Shown one piece after another: positions 1-9,839 of a stretch of DNA of 64,000 nucleotides (positions are counted from its first letter, which is position 1; each line of letters begins with the position of its first letter). The DNA is from Streptomyces nigra. Its GTDB lineage: Bacteria > Actinomycetota > Actinomycetes > Streptomycetales > Streptomycetaceae. The position numbers and the translations under genes were made by a program. Below the pieces are notes generated by a model that saw only the letters and a list, made by a program, of their open reading frames with translations, had not been told where the DNA came from and searched no databases. The DNA lies in the NCBI RefSeq assembly GCF_003074055.1, contig NZ_CP029043.1, forward strand, positions 2,844,501-2,908,500, in the 5' to 3' direction.

Positions 1-1013
1 GAGTTGTAGTCGAACGACACCTTGGGTGTGGGTCCGGCAGGCGCCGGTGGGATGTCCAACGGATAAGCCCAGGTAAACGCACCGGATGATCCCGCAACCT
101 CCCACTTGCCGTTGGACGCGAGGGACGTGGCCTTGAAGGAGCCGCCGCTGCCGCCGCCCGAGTCCGTGGCTCCGATCACGGCGGTGTCCCCTGCCGCCGC
201 CGGCGTCACCTTCGTCGCGGAGTTGTAGGCAGCCTGGACCACGCCCGCGCCGGCACCGGGCCCAGAGTCGGCAGCGGCGGGGGTGACCGTCCCGTCGGCC
301 GCCGGATCGACCGTTGCGGTGATCGACTTGGACGCGGTGTCGTTGGTGGTCTCCAGCTCTTCGTACTCCTGGCACGCCTCGTCGTCCGGCGCCGTCAGGT
401 AGCACTCGGGGAATTGCACGAAACGGAGCCTGGAAGCCCAGTCTGCTCCGTAGAGGTTCTCGAACTTGCCGTAGTCGAGTCTCACGTTGACCGGGACCGC
501 GCCGGTCTCCGGAGCACGCACCGTCAGGACGGCTCCGTCAACCCCGTCGCTCACGGGAGACGTTCGGTCGGGAATGGTCACCTGCCACGTACCCGTGGGC
601 GCCGGCTGATCGGGGGCCTGACCGAGGCTGACCGGCAGGTTGCCGACCGGAGTTGTGGCGGCCTGGCGGGGGGTACCGGCGGAGGCCGGTGTCGCAGTGG
701 CACCGAAGTTCACCGTACCCGTCAGGTTGGACGGCGGGGTGGTGCTGCCCGTAGGAGCCTGGAGCAGATCCCTGGGTACCTTCGCCTTCAGAGTCTCAAG
801 ATCACGAGAGACAGTCTGTCCCGGGACAGGCTCCTCGGCCTTGAGCCGTTCCAACTCCACCGTCTCGCGTCCCGCCTCGTCTTGCGACGGGCTCGGGACG
901 GGCGGCAAAGCCAGCGACTGCGTGGGCAGCAGCGCCAGCAACAACGCGGCGGCCACCGTGGGAACGGTGGTGCGCGCGACACGGCGACGAGTGTGCGAGA
1001 TGTGGCCGAACAC
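1..1013 (-). CDS. RHS/polymorphic-toxin-like secreted protein, N-terminal part (runs off left edge)
   Basis: Only the first ~337 codons are present; the gene continues beyond base 1. I read the frame on the minus strand from a GTG at 1013 that has a G-rich Shine-Dalgarno about 6-11 bases upstream; a GTG at 1034 in the same frame is the alternative, and an in-frame TAA lies just beyond it. Residues 1-36 look like a signal peptide (basic TRRRVARTT, then an Ala/Leu core). A long Pro/Thr/Ser linker follows, then a beta-rich region ending in WAYPLDIPPAPAGPTPKVSFDYN-type sequence. That ending is typical of the module preceding RHS/YD repeats in Streptomyces secreted wall-associated toxins. No repeats or toxin domain are visible because they would lie off the window, so the toxin role is inference. 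It is divergent from the surface protein at 1570. Confidence 0.6.
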   Translation of the reverse strand, partial: MFGHISHTRRRVARTTVPTVAAALLLALLPTQSLALPPVPSPSQDEAGRETVELERLKAEEPVPGQTVSRDLETLKAKVPRDLLQAPTGSTTPPSNLTGTVNFGATATPASAGTPRQAATTPVGNLPVSLGQAPDQPAPTGTWQVTIPDRTSPVSDGVDGAVLTVRAPETGAVPVNVRLDYGKFENLYGADWASRLRFVQFPECYLTAPDDEACQEYEELETTNDTASKSITATVDPAADGTVTPAAADSGPGAGAGVVQAAYNSATKVTPAAAGDTAVIGATDSGGGSGGSFKATSLASNGKWEVAGSSGAFTWAYPLDIPPAPAGPTPKVSFDYN

Positions 1014-1569
1014 GACGGGGTCCCCCCGGACCACTCGAGGCGGGACCGGTTAGGGGCCACGCATGATGTTGTTGTCAGACCCGGAGATTCTGTGGCCCCA
1101 ATGTGAAGAAACACCAGATCGTCACGCACGATGTGAACATGGTCACGCCACGTAATTGGATGCGTCGCGTCAAGCCGGACATACAGAGCTGCATACTCAC
1201 CAAAGGAAGCTTGAGCTGCGATAAGCCCCACAAGCGAAGCCCGGTGCGCCAACGCCGTAAAAGTGCCGTCATTTTGACCCTTTCTCACCTGAAGATGGGA
1301 CTTTTTGATCTCGGTTTCAAATGAGTCCGGGCGTCAAGAGGACCTGCCTGCGTCGGCCGTTCACGGTGCACGGGTCAGCGGCTGTCGCGGGCACAGGAAA
1401 CCCACCGGATGACGACAGCCTCTCCATGAGTCATCATCGCCTCGCTCGCCATATCCATTCTGAATCGGGGGACCCTCTCCGGGACCAGGAGTCGAATGGG
1501 CCTTGGCCGGCCGATCGTACCGGCGGCGCCCAGCCTGCCCGTCGGCATTCTGGGAAGGGGAATCGCCCG
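1014..1569. other. Divergent intergenic region between two surface-protein genes
   Basis: This 556-base gap holds the promoters for both divergent genes. Its middle (about 1080-1320) is clearly less GC-rich than the surrounding genes. It contains two GTCACGC copies at 1121-1127 and 1142-1148, 21 bases apart on the same strand, which could be an operator. Short open frames here lack GC3 bias and ribosome sites, and I see no convincing gene. Confidence 0.4.
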
Positions 1570-4500
1570 ATGACGCGCAACTGGCGTCGCACACCCGGCC
1601 GTCGGTCCACCGCCGCGCTGGTCGCAGCCGCGGTCGCTGCCACCGGTGTGGTGTATGCCGGATTTCAGATGGCCGACGACGAAGCCGGAGGGCCCGGCGA
1701 CCGTCCATCGCGAACGGTGACCGAGCCCGCTGCGCTCGCTCAAGCAGCCACGACAGGCAGGAACGTCGAGGTCACGGCTGCGCGAACGGAACGCTCGACC
1801 ACCTGGGCCAGACCCGACGGCCTGATGGAGAAACATCTGCGTTCCTCCCCCATCCGGGCGAAGGTCGGGGGTGAGTGGAAGACGATCGATCCCAGCCTGC
1901 GCCGGACCAAGGCCGGCTGGGAACCGAGGGCAACCAATACGCGGATGGTCTTCTCCTCCGGTTCGAAGGAACGTGGTGAGTCTCGCTCTTCGCGGTCCAC
2001 TGTGCGTCGCGTCTCGCTCCTGCGCGATGTCGCAGCCGACGACAGTGGAACGCCCCTGGTCACCTTGTATGTGGGGAGCGAAGGCGAACAGCACGCGATC
2101 CAACTCACCTGGCCCGGGCCGGTGCCCGCTCCGATCATCGATGGCAGCCGTGCGCTGTATCCGGAGATCTTCCCCGGCGGCGACCTGGTTCTGACCGCCG
2201 ACGACGACGGCTTCGGTCAGGTCCTGGTGCTGAAGAACCGGGAAGCCGCTTCCGACCCTCATGCGCAGCAGCTCTCCTACGGCCTGCACTCCGCGAGTCT
2301 GACGTTCCGCCTCAATCCCATCTCGGGCATCGTCGGTGCGGAGAACGCCTACGGCGAGGAAGTCGCACTCTCACCCACCCCCCTGATGTGGGACAACAGC
2401 GGACAGCCGGCCGTCACCGACGGCGGTGTCGGGGCGAGCGCCCAGCCGACCGAGGAGGAGTCACCGGATCCGACCGACACGGCGACCGAATCCCCGTCGG
2501 AGAGCCCGAGCGCAACGGAGGAAGAGGCTCCTCAGTCCGACGAACAAGGGGACGCCGACGTCGAGTCGCTGCCTTCCGCGACCGACGGTCCGGAGCCCAC
2601 CGCCAGCGAATCGTCCCTGCCTCCGGCACCCGCCGAACCCACCCCCAGCCCCTCGCAGACGGGACCAGCCTCCACCCTGAGCCTGCCCTCTCTGGACGGG
2701 CCGTCGCCCGACTCGCGCGGCAACCTCGTGGAAGCCGATTTGGCAGCGGGGCGTTGGACGCTGACACCCGACCAGGAATTCCTGAACGACCCTGACACGA
2801 CGTACCCGGTCTTCATCGACCCGTCGGTCAAGAAGCACACCCAGAACTGGACCACGGCCTACAACCGGCATCCCAATGCCACCTTCTACAACGGCAAGGG
2901 CTTCAATAAGGGCGGCACCCAGGAAGCGCGCGTCGGATTCGAATCCGACACATGGGGCACCTCTCGCTCGTTCTTCAATATCTCCTTCGACAAGGATCTG
3001 AAGGGTACGAAGATCACCAGCGCGAAGTTGCGCATGCTGGAGAGTTACTCCTGGTCCTGCCAGGCCCGCTCGATGAGCGTCCACCTCACCGACGACATCG
3101 ACTCCCACACGAACTGGAAGAACGCCCCGGGACTTCACGACGGCAACAAACTGGCCACCAAGAGCTTCGCTCATGGCTACAAGTCCCACTGCCGCGACGC
3201 CTACGAAACCTTCGACGTCAAGAAGGGAGCTCAGAAGACCGCCGACGAGGGCGACGAAATGATCACCTTTGGGCTCCGGGCCCGGGACGAGCACGCCCAG
3301 TACGCCTGGAAGAAGTTCCACGCCAATGGCGACCACGCCCCGGTGCTCGAGCTGGTCTACAACCGCAAACCCTCCATCGTGGCGAACTCCCTGGACATGG
3401 GACCGGACGGCAAGTGCACCACGACCAAGCCCTACGTCCGGATGGGTTCGGCTGACCTCACTTTCACGGCCAAGAGCACGGACAAGGACAAGAACCTCGA
3501 CTTCTTCGACTTCGACCTCTGGCCTACTGGACAGTGGGACAGCACCGGTGACCTGCTGAAGTCCAAAGGCAAGGTTCCCGTAGGCGGTGACTCGGACACG
3601 GCACTGCGCACCACCCCCGGGTTCTCCACCGACTCCCTCAAGAGCGGAGCCACGTACTCATGGCGAGTGCGCGCCGTCGACGACGCCGGTTCCACCTCGA
3701 GCTGGTACCCGAAGACGCCGTGCCGGTTCGTGCTCGACACGACGGCGCCGCGGCCTCCCAAGGTCAGCTCCATCGACTTCCCGAATGCGGACGGCGAGGA
3801 GGACGGCTTCGGCAATGACGGCGAGGACAGCAACTGGTCCGAGAAGAAGTTCGGGACGCCGGGTTCCTTCACGGTGCGGGCGTTGAACACCGACGTCGTG
3901 CGCTACGAGTACGGCTTCAACTCACCCAGCTACACCGGCAGCGTGGCCCGCACCGCCGGCGCCGCCACCACCGTCAGTGCGACCATCTCGAATGCCAAGC
4001 CACCCACCGCGGGGCCGAACGTGCTCTATGTCCGGGCCGTCGACAGCTCCGACAATCCCTCGGAGCCGACGAAGTACTTCTTCTACGTCACCCCACGTGA
4101 CCAGGCGGACAAGGCAGGGGACTTCACCGGCGATCAGCTGCCTGACCTCATGGCTGTCACCGAGGCCGGCAACCTCGCCATGTACCCGTCCCAGGCCAAG
4201 AGCTCCGACCTGACCAAGGGAACCGGCGACCTCGACTACTCCATGGCCGGCGCCTACCGGGCCAACCCCGACAAGGACCCGAACGGCGACGACGACAAGC
4301 CTCCGTACTCAGCTCCGCCCAGTGGTCACTTCAAGGGCGCCCTCATCACTCACAACGGCGACATCTACGGGGGCGACGGTCTGCAGGACCTTGTCGTCCG
4401 GGTCGGTGGCAGGCTGTGGGTGTACCCCGGGGACGGGTACGGAGCGGTGAACATCGATCGGCGCCAGGAGATCCTGCTGCCCGCCGGGGCGCCGAGCCCC

Positions 4501-5055
4501 GCGTCCTTCACTCAGATCGTGGCTGCGGGCGACGTCACCGGCGACAGCCGCACCGACTTCTTCGTCACCGTGGAGAACGCTGCCGGAACCGACGACGAGC
4601 TGTGGGCGTTCACCGGCTACCACGGCGCGACCGTTGATCAGGCGGTCCGGCTGTCGAGCTCCTCCTGGAAGGGGCGCGACATCGTCATCGTCGGGGACAT
4701 GTCGGGCGACAGCGTCACGGATCTCGTCTACCGCTCGGACACTTCGGGTCGGCTGCTCCTGCGCAAGGGCATCGCAGCGAGTTCCGACGCGGTCGACCTG
4801 AACTCCCTGGCCTCGGCAGCCAACTCCGCCGGCGGTACGGATACGTACTGCAGCGGTACAGGCTGGTCCAGCAGCAGCATGCCCTTCCTGCACGGCACAC
4901 CGGATGCCAACAGCGACGGCATCCCTGACATCTGGTCCGTACGCCCGAACGGCACCGTGTACTTCCACGCGGGCGGCAAGACAGCCGTAGCCGAGCCCGG
5001 AACCCAGGTGATCAGCACCAACGATTGGTGGCCGAAGCGCATCACCATCGGGTGA
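1570..5055 (+). CDS. Secreted DNRLRE / FG-GAP (VCBS-type) repeat protein
   Basis: A 1161-residue exported surface protein of unknown function. The open frame extends upstream to 1321, but I choose ATG 1570. It has a GGGAAGGGGA ribosome site at about 1552-1561 and starts a proper signal sequence (RNWRRTPGRRS followed by an Ala/Val core, residues 1-35). Residues ~270-400 form an acidic Ser/Pro/Glu-rich linker. Next comes a DNRLRE-type beta domain with the conserved NISFDKDLKGTKITSAKLRML stretch, an Ig-like segment, and C-terminal FG-GAP-like repeats with Ca-binding GDxTGDxxxD motifs (GDFTGDQLPD, GDVTGDSRTD, GDMSGDSVTD). Such proteins often sit beside RHS toxins in Streptomyces, as here. The function is not known. 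Confidence 0.8.
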   Translation: MTRNWRRTPGRRSTAALVAAAVAATGVVYAGFQMADDEAGGPGDRPSRTVTEPAALAQAATTGRNVEVTAARTERSTTWARPDGLMEKHLRSSPIRAKVGGEWKTIDPSLRRTKAGWEPRATNTRMVFSSGSKERGESRSSRSTVRRVSLLRDVAADDSGTPLVTLYVGSEGEQHAIQLTWPGPVPAPIIDGSRALYPEIFPGGDLVLTADDDGFGQVLVLKNREAASDPHAQQLSYGLHSASLTFRLNPISGIVGAENAYGEEVALSPTPLMWDNSGQPAVTDGGVGASAQPTEEESPDPTDTATESPSESPSATEEEAPQSDEQGDADVESLPSATDGPEPTASESSLPPAPAEPTPSPSQTGPASTLSLPSLDGPSPDSRGNLVEADLAAGRWTLTPDQEFLNDPDTTYPVFIDPSVKKHTQNWTTAYNRHPNATFYNGKGFNKGGTQEARVGFESDTWGTSRSFFNISFDKDLKGTKITSAKLRMLESYSWSCQARSMSVHLTDDIDSHTNWKNAPGLHDGNKLATKSFAHGYKSHCRDAYETFDVKKGAQKTADEGDEMITFGLRARDEHAQYAWKKFHANGDHAPVLELVYNRKPSIVANSLDMGPDGKCTTTKPYVRMGSADLTFTAKSTDKDKNLDFFDFDLWPTGQWDSTGDLLKSKGKVPVGGDSDTALRTTPGFSTDSLKSGATYSWRVRAVDDAGSTSSWYPKTPCRFVLDTTAPRPPKVSSIDFPNADGEEDGFGNDGEDSNWSEKKFGTPGSFTVRALNTDVVRYEYGFNSPSYTGSVARTAGAATTVSATISNAKPPTAGPNVLYVRAVDSSDNPSEPTKYFFYVTPRDQADKAGDFTGDQLPDLMAVTEAGNLAMYPSQAKSSDLTKGTGDLDYSMAGAYRANPDKDPNGDDDKPPYSAPPSGHFKGALITHNGDIYGGDGLQDLVVRVGGRLWVYPGDGYGAVNIDRRQEILLPAGAPSPASFTQIVAAGDVTGDSRTDFFVTVENAAGTDDELWAFTGYHGATVDQAVRLSSSSWKGRDIVIVGDMSGDSVTDLVYRSDTSGRLLLRKGIAASSDAVDLNSLASAANSAGGTDTYCSGTGWSSSSMPFLHGTPDANSDGIPDIWSVRPNGTVYFHAGGKTAVAEPGTQVISTNDWWPKRITIG

Positions 5056-5077
5056 CCCCCGTCAGGAACAAATGACT

Positions 5078-5110
5078 GAGGGCCCGCTTCCTCGAAGGAA
5101 GCGGGCCCTC
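5078..5110. terminator. Bidirectional terminator
   Basis: A perfect 15-bp stem (GAGGGCCCGCTTCCT) with a 3-base loop sits between two convergent genes ending at 5055 and 5165, and can serve both. Confidence 0.85.
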
Positions 5111-5164
5111 GTCATCGCGCCGGGGAGTGATCAGATCAAGCGGCTGGTCCGGAAGAGCGAGTCA

Positions 5165-6442
5165 TCACCGGGCTCGGCGGTGTCCCTTCTTCGCCGAGCC
5201 GTCCGGCCACAGCTGTGGCTTCCGCTTCGCGGCGAGGTCTTCCGCCCAGCCGAACCAGACGATGCAGCTGCCGATCAGGACCCAGGTGAACGCCAGCACG
5301 GGCCAGGGGCTCTCCAGAAGCCAGGAGAAGTGCATCCACATCACGTCGAACTGCCACAGCTGGTCCCACATGGTCGCGGCGATCAGGATGCAGATGTTGT
5401 GCCACAGGTAGATCGTCACCGCCCGGGAGTTGAGCAGGGTGATCACCCGGTCCCAGCGTCGCAGCCGGCGAGGCCACTCCGACCAGGACGGACTGAGGTG
5501 CAGCAGCAGTAGGACCGTGCCGAAGGACCAGAGCGCCTGGGCCAGCGGCATGCTGTCCAGATCGTGGTCCATGGAGAAGTCGTGGTTCAGCGCGTACCAG
5601 AGGCCGACGAGGGCGAAGACGGGAGCGACCGACGGCACGATGTAGCGCGGGAGCCGCCGCAGTACGCCCTCCTGGTGGGCCATTCCCAGGATCCAGCAGG
5701 CGCCGAAGGTGCTGAAGTCGGTGAGCGCCGACGGGAACCGCTCGCCGGGAAGGTTGATCCAGCCCTGTTCGAAGGCCAGCGACAGCGCGAGCGGCGCGAG
5801 GATCGTCGCCACCGGCATGGCGCGCAGAGCCTTGAGCAGGAACGGCGAGAGGAGGACGTACCAGAGGTAGGCACGGATGTACCACAGCGGGCCCGCGAGG
5901 TCGGCGGCCCAGTTCTCGCCGATGACGCCGTGGAGCCCGGGCAGTCCCTCGGCATAGGGCGGGTCGCTCAACGGGACGATCCAGTAGGCGAGGTGGATCC
6001 ACCACCAGCCGGGGTGGTTGTCGGGGTCAGGACCCCAGCCCTGGATCACCATGCCCGTGACGCCGATGACTCCCAGAAGCCACAGCGGGGGCAGGAGGCG
6101 ACGGATGCGGCTCCTGATCACCTGGATCGCCGGGCGCTTCAGCGAGCGGGCCATGAGGTTGCCCGCGAGCGCGAACATGACGCCCATGGAGGGGAACACC
6201 AGCGGCAGCCAGGCCCAGCCGGTCAGGTGGTACAGCACCACGCGGAACAGCGCGAGGGCCCTGAGGAGGTCGAAGTAGCGGTCCCGCTTCGGGGCCGGCC
6301 GGGTTTGTTCGGGAGCGGTCGGAGCGACCGGTCCCTCGATGTCGGCGTAGGGCTGGGTGACCATGGCCGTGTCCGCGGCATGGCGCGCTGCGGGGACCGC
6401 GCCGGGGACGGTGGCCCCCGCGGGGTCGTAGGGAGGATTCAT
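5165..6442 (-). CDS. Acyltransferase family 3 membrane protein
   Basis: A 425-residue integral membrane O-acyltransferase of the OafA/NodX type. After a ~50-residue polar N-terminus the sequence begins YFDLLRALALFRVVLYHLTGW. This carries the family's catalytic-type His in an xxxxYH context on the first membrane helix. About ten hydrophobic helices follow. Its ATG overlaps the stop of the upstream deacetylase-glycosyltransferase by four bases (ATGA), so the two are translationally coupled. The enzyme therefore probably acylates the polysaccharide made by that partner. The substrate is unknown. Confidence 0.85.
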   Translation of the reverse strand: MNPPYDPAGATVPGAVPAARHAADTAMVTQPYADIEGPVAPTAPEQTRPAPKRDRYFDLLRALALFRVVLYHLTGWAWLPLVFPSMGVMFALAGNLMARSLKRPAIQVIRSRIRRLLPPLWLLGVIGVTGMVIQGWGPDPDNHPGWWWIHLAYWIVPLSDPPYAEGLPGLHGVIGENWAADLAGPLWYIRAYLWYVLLSPFLLKALRAMPVATILAPLALSLAFEQGWINLPGERFPSALTDFSTFGACWILGMAHQEGVLRRLPRYIVPSVAPVFALVGLWYALNHDFSMDHDLDSMPLAQALWSFGTVLLLLHLSPSWSEWPRRLRRWDRVITLLNSRAVTIYLWHNICILIAATMWDQLWQFDVMWMHFSWLLESPWPVLAFTWVLIGSCIVWFGWAEDLAAKRKPQLWPDGSAKKGHRRAR

Positions 6443-8682
6443 CGCACGGGCCTCTCGTCCAGGATCTGCCGGTCCTGGGCCGGCACGGTCGGCGGGGCGG
6501 ACACCCCGCCCATGCGCCGCAGCTTCTGCCAGCGCAGGCGGCCGCCGGTGAGGGCGGTGATCCAGGACTGGAGCAGGACGACGTACATGAGCTGGCGGTA
6601 GAGGATCTGCTGGAGGGGCAGCGAGATCAGGGGGGTGAGGCGTTCACGGTCGAGGATGAACGCGTAGGTGGCGCAGGCCGCCTGGATGGCGAGGACACCG
6701 AACCACGCGAGGATCGTCTTCTCCGTCGGACCGAAGATCAGGCCGTAGATCAGGAAGACGTCGATGAGGGGGGCGAGCAGGGGTGCCAGGACCATGAACA
6801 GCGACACCAGGGGCAGGCCGACCCGGCCGAAGCGGCCCGAGGGCCCCTTCTCCACGAGGGCGCGGCGGTGCTTCCAGATCGCCTGCATCGTGCCGTACGA
6901 CCAGCGGTAGCGCTGGGACCACAGCTGCTGCACGGATTCGGGTGCCTCGGTCCAGGCCCGGGCCTTCTCCGCGTACACGACACGCCAGCCGTCCCGGTGG
7001 AGCGCCATGGTGATGTCGGTGTCCTCGGCGAGGGTGTCGTCGCTCATGCCGCCGACCCGCTCGAGGGCCGAGCGGCGGAACGCGCCCACCGCGCCGGGGA
7101 TGGTCGGCATGCACTGGAGGACGTCGTACATACGGCGGTCGAGGTTGAAGCCCATCACGTACTCGATGTGCTGCCAGGCGCCGATGAGCGTGTCCTTGTT
7201 GCCGACCTTGGCGTTGCCCGCCACCGCTCCGACGCGCGGGTCGGCGAAGGGCTGTACGAGTTCGCCGACCGTGGACGGTTCGAACACCGTGTCACCGTCC
7301 ATCATCACGATCAGGTCGTACCGCGCGTTGGCGAGGCCGCGGTTGAGCGCCGCGGGCTTGCCGGCGTTGAGCTGACGGACGACACGGACGTTGGGCAGTC
7401 CCATCGCCTCGACGATGCGGGCCGTGCCGTCGCTGGAGCCGTCGTCGATGACGATGATCTCGATGGGGTGCTCGCTGCGCGTCAGGGAGAGCACCGTGTT
7501 CTCGATGCACTTGGCCTCGTTGTACGCGGGCACGAGCACCGACACCGGCTCGGTGATCGGTGCGTTCGGGCCCCAGGTGAAGTCCCGGCGGCGCGTCCGG
7601 CGGGCGTGGATCGCGGACAGCAGCAGCATCAGGCCGAAGCGGGCGATGACGAGGAAGCCGATCGCGGCGAGGCCGACGACCAGGATCGAGGTGATGCTGG
7701 CGGAGGCTCCGACCAGGAAGACCCAGGCCTTGCCCTTCCACAGTTCCGGGCCGGTGACCTGGGTGTGTGCGCTCGGCGCCTTCAGGGCCTCCGTGAGGTT
7801 GCGGAACTCGTAGCCCTGGCCCTGGAGCTGTGGGATGAGCGTGTCCAGCGCCTGCACCGTCTGGTGGCGGTCACCGCCGGAGTCGTGCATCAGGACGATG
7901 GCGCCCTCACCCTTCTTGGGTGTGGAGTTGCGGACGATCTGTTCGACGCCCGGCTTGCGCCAGTCCTCGCTGTCGCTGTCGTTGACCACCGTGAGGTAGC
8001 CCCGGCTGCCGATGTACTCCGTCACCGGCCAGGAGTTGTTGTCCATGTTCTTGGACTTGGAGGAGTACGGCGGCCGGAACAGGGAGCTGCGGATGCCGGC
8101 CGCACCCGCGAGCGCCAGCTGGTTCTGCGAGAGCTCCCAGTCGATGCGCTTCTTGGACTGGTAGGAGAGATCGGGGTGGTTGAAGGTGTGCAGCCCGATC
8201 TCGTGGCCCTCGTCCACCATGCGCTTGACGAGGTCGGGGTAGCGGGAGGCCATCGTGCCGGTGATGAAGAAGACCGCGTGCGCGTTGTTCCGCTTCAACG
8301 CGTCGAGCACCTTGGGCGTCCACTCGGGGTCCGGGCCGTCGTCGAAGGTGAGCACCACCTTGTCGTCCGGTACCCGGAGTGTGGCGGCTTTACCGTTCCG
8401 GGTGTCGATGACAGGACCACCCGTGAGTACGTCCTTGGGCACCCTGTCGTTCGCGGTTGCGGGCGCAACCCGGTGGTCCGCCAGGATCTCGCTGTGGACG
8501 TAGCCCCGCAGCATCAGCATCGCCATCAGCGCGACGAGGACCAGGCAGGGCAGGAGCAGGCGCATGGGGACGCGGCGGCGGCGCGGGGCGGCGGGGCGGG
8601 CGCGGTGTTCGGGTGCGTGGCGACGCGAGGAGCCGCCGCGGGCTCCGTGCTCTGCCCCACGGCGGCGGTTGCGGGATGCCAT
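6439..8682 (-). CDS. matB: Bifunctional polysaccharide deacetylase / family 2 glycosyltransferase (MatB-like)
   Basis: A 747-residue membrane enzyme. After a basic N-terminus and one membrane helix (~37-58) comes a NodB deacetylase domain (~100-300) with VVLTFDDGPDP and the metal-binding IGLHTFNHPD motif. A membrane helix at ~325-355 follows, then a processive GT2 domain (~375-640). The GT2 domain has VLVPAYNEAK, DGD (nucleotide-sugar/metal), EDTD and QRYRWSYG, and membrane helices close the C-terminus. This fusion matches MatB, which with MatA makes the extracellular aminopolysaccharide that glues Streptomyces mycelium into pellets (established for S. lividans/coelicolor matAB). The ATG shares one base with the upstream stop (TGATG). 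I am confident of the domain calls, less so of the orthology. Confidence 0.85.
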   Translation of the reverse strand: MASRNRRRGAEHGARGGSSRRHAPEHRARPAAPRRRRVPMRLLLPCLVLVALMAMLMLRGYVHSEILADHRVAPATANDRVPKDVLTGGPVIDTRNGKAATLRVPDDKVVLTFDDGPDPEWTPKVLDALKRNNAHAVFFITGTMASRYPDLVKRMVDEGHEIGLHTFNHPDLSYQSKKRIDWELSQNQLALAGAAGIRSSLFRPPYSSKSKNMDNNSWPVTEYIGSRGYLTVVNDSDSEDWRKPGVEQIVRNSTPKKGEGAIVLMHDSGGDRHQTVQALDTLIPQLQGQGYEFRNLTEALKAPSAHTQVTGPELWKGKAWVFLVGASASITSILVVGLAAIGFLVIARFGLMLLLSAIHARRTRRRDFTWGPNAPITEPVSVLVPAYNEAKCIENTVLSLTRSEHPIEIIVIDDGSSDGTARIVEAMGLPNVRVVRQLNAGKPAALNRGLANARYDLIVMMDGDTVFEPSTVGELVQPFADPRVGAVAGNAKVGNKDTLIGAWQHIEYVMGFNLDRRMYDVLQCMPTIPGAVGAFRRSALERVGGMSDDTLAEDTDITMALHRDGWRVVYAEKARAWTEAPESVQQLWSQRYRWSYGTMQAIWKHRRALVEKGPSGRFGRVGLPLVSLFMVLAPLLAPLIDVFLIYGLIFGPTEKTILAWFGVLAIQAACATYAFILDRERLTPLISLPLQQILYRQLMYVVLLQSWITALTGGRLRWQKLRRMGGVSAPPTVPAQDRQILDERPVR

Positions 8683-9839
8683 CAGAAGGTGTTCTCCGGG
8701 AACGGGGCGGCGGGAGCGGAGGTGGTGCCTCCGGGCTCCTGCGCGACGGGCTCAGGGTTGCTCGGGCCGTTGGCGACCGTCCCCGTGCCGGGGTCTTCGG
8801 TGGTCGTGGGGTCGGTCGGCTCCGTGGTGGTGCCGCCGCCGTCCGTCGGGCTCGGTGCGGTGGGGTCGGTGACCGGGTCCGTGGACGGGTCCCGGTCGGG
8901 TGTCGGGTTGCCGCCGCCGGGGTTGGCCGGGCCCTTGGTGCCGGTCGGCTTCGCGGCGCCGGTCGCGGCCGGGTCCTGGGCGTCGGCGGACGCGCCGGGC
9001 GCGGTGCTGCCGGCGCCGGGCAGGACGCTCTCGCCGGCCGAGGCGGACGGGGAGGCGCCCGGGGCGACGTCGGAGGTCTCGGAGGGCACGGTCGCGGACT
9101 CGGCGGGCTGCGGTGAGGTGTCGACCTGGCCGGCCGGCTTCTCCTTGGGGCCCTCGACGGGCAGCCAGGGCGCGTCGGAGTTGCCGGACAGCAGGGTGGT
9201 CACGATGACGACGGCGTAGACGGCGCAGGCGAGTGCGACGGCCATGCCGAGCCGGCGGAAGCGGCGGCTGCGGCGGCCCGTCTCGTCGACGAACACCGGT
9301 CCGTCGGAGCCCTCGGGGCCGCCGGGGGCGTCCTTGGCGGCGCGCAGCATGCCGTCCAGTTGGAGGCCGACGCCGTCGAGCTGGACGGTGACCTCGTGCG
9401 GGTCGTGGGTCGCGCCGGTACCCGCAGTCTGCTCGTGCTCGGCCCACGGGTCGCGCACGGGTGCGGTGCGCGGACCGCCGGACGCCGCGAACGGGTCGGT
9501 GCCGGGGGCCGCGTGACGGCCGTGCCGGGGCGGTTCCGCCGGTCTTCCGACGCCGGGGAGGACCGCGGTCTCGTCGCCGTGCGCGGCGGGGCCGCCGCGC
9601 AGGATCTCCGTCTTGTCGGCGTCCGTCGAGGCACGCCTGCCACCCTGGAGTATGTCCGTCTCCCTTGCCTCGGTCCGGGAGCGCGGCCCCCGACCCGGGA
9701 GCCCGGTCTCCCCGGTCGCCGGGAATGCCTGGGTGTCCACCCCGGCGCCCCCCGCGGAAGAATCGCCCACAGACCGGTACGCGGCCTGGGGCCACTCCGG
9801 TTGGGCGTCTTCTCGCCACTTCTTCACGCGCACCCACAT
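8682..9839 (-). CDS. Pro/Thr-rich single-pass membrane protein, possible MatA counterpart
   Basis: About 385 residues. The N-terminal half is hydrophilic and cytoplasmic. One membrane helix (LGMAVALACAVYAVVIVTTLL) is followed by a ~150-residue extracellular tail of Pro, Thr, Asp and Gly. I start at ATG 9839; a GTG at 9827 (KKWREDAQPEW next) is equally plausible because a GGGGGG ribosome site is better spaced from it. The frame extends to 9905 but that start has no support. It is coupled by TGATG to the deacetylase-glycosyltransferase and probably assists polysaccharide production or export. No catalytic motif is visible. Assignment to matA rests on position only. Confidence 0.6.
   Translation of the reverse strand: MWVRVKKWREDAQPEWPQAAYRSVGDSSAGGAGVDTQAFPATGETGLPGRGPRSRTEARETDILQGGRRASTDADKTEILRGGPAAHGDETAVLPGVGRPAEPPRHGRHAAPGTDPFAASGGPRTAPVRDPWAEHEQTAGTGATHDPHEVTVQLDGVGLQLDGMLRAAKDAPGGPEGSDGPVFVDETGRRSRRFRRLGMAVALACAVYAVVIVTTLLSGNSDAPWLPVEGPKEKPAGQVDTSPQPAESATVPSETSDVAPGASPSASAGESVLPGAGSTAPGASADAQDPAATGAAKPTGTKGPANPGGGNPTPDRDPSTDPVTDPTAPSPTDGGGTTTEPTDPTTTEDPGTGTVANGPSNPEPVAQEPGGTTSAPAAPFPENTF

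Noticed and set aside
1103-1324. A 73-codon plus-strand frame in the first intergenic region
   Set aside because: The region is AT-richer, has no Shine-Dalgarno sequence, and the product is not recognisable.
6868-9219. A 783-codon open frame on the plus strand
   Set aside because: It lies opposite the deacetylase-glycosyltransferase gene, which shows all family motifs. The plus-strand product is low complexity without domains.
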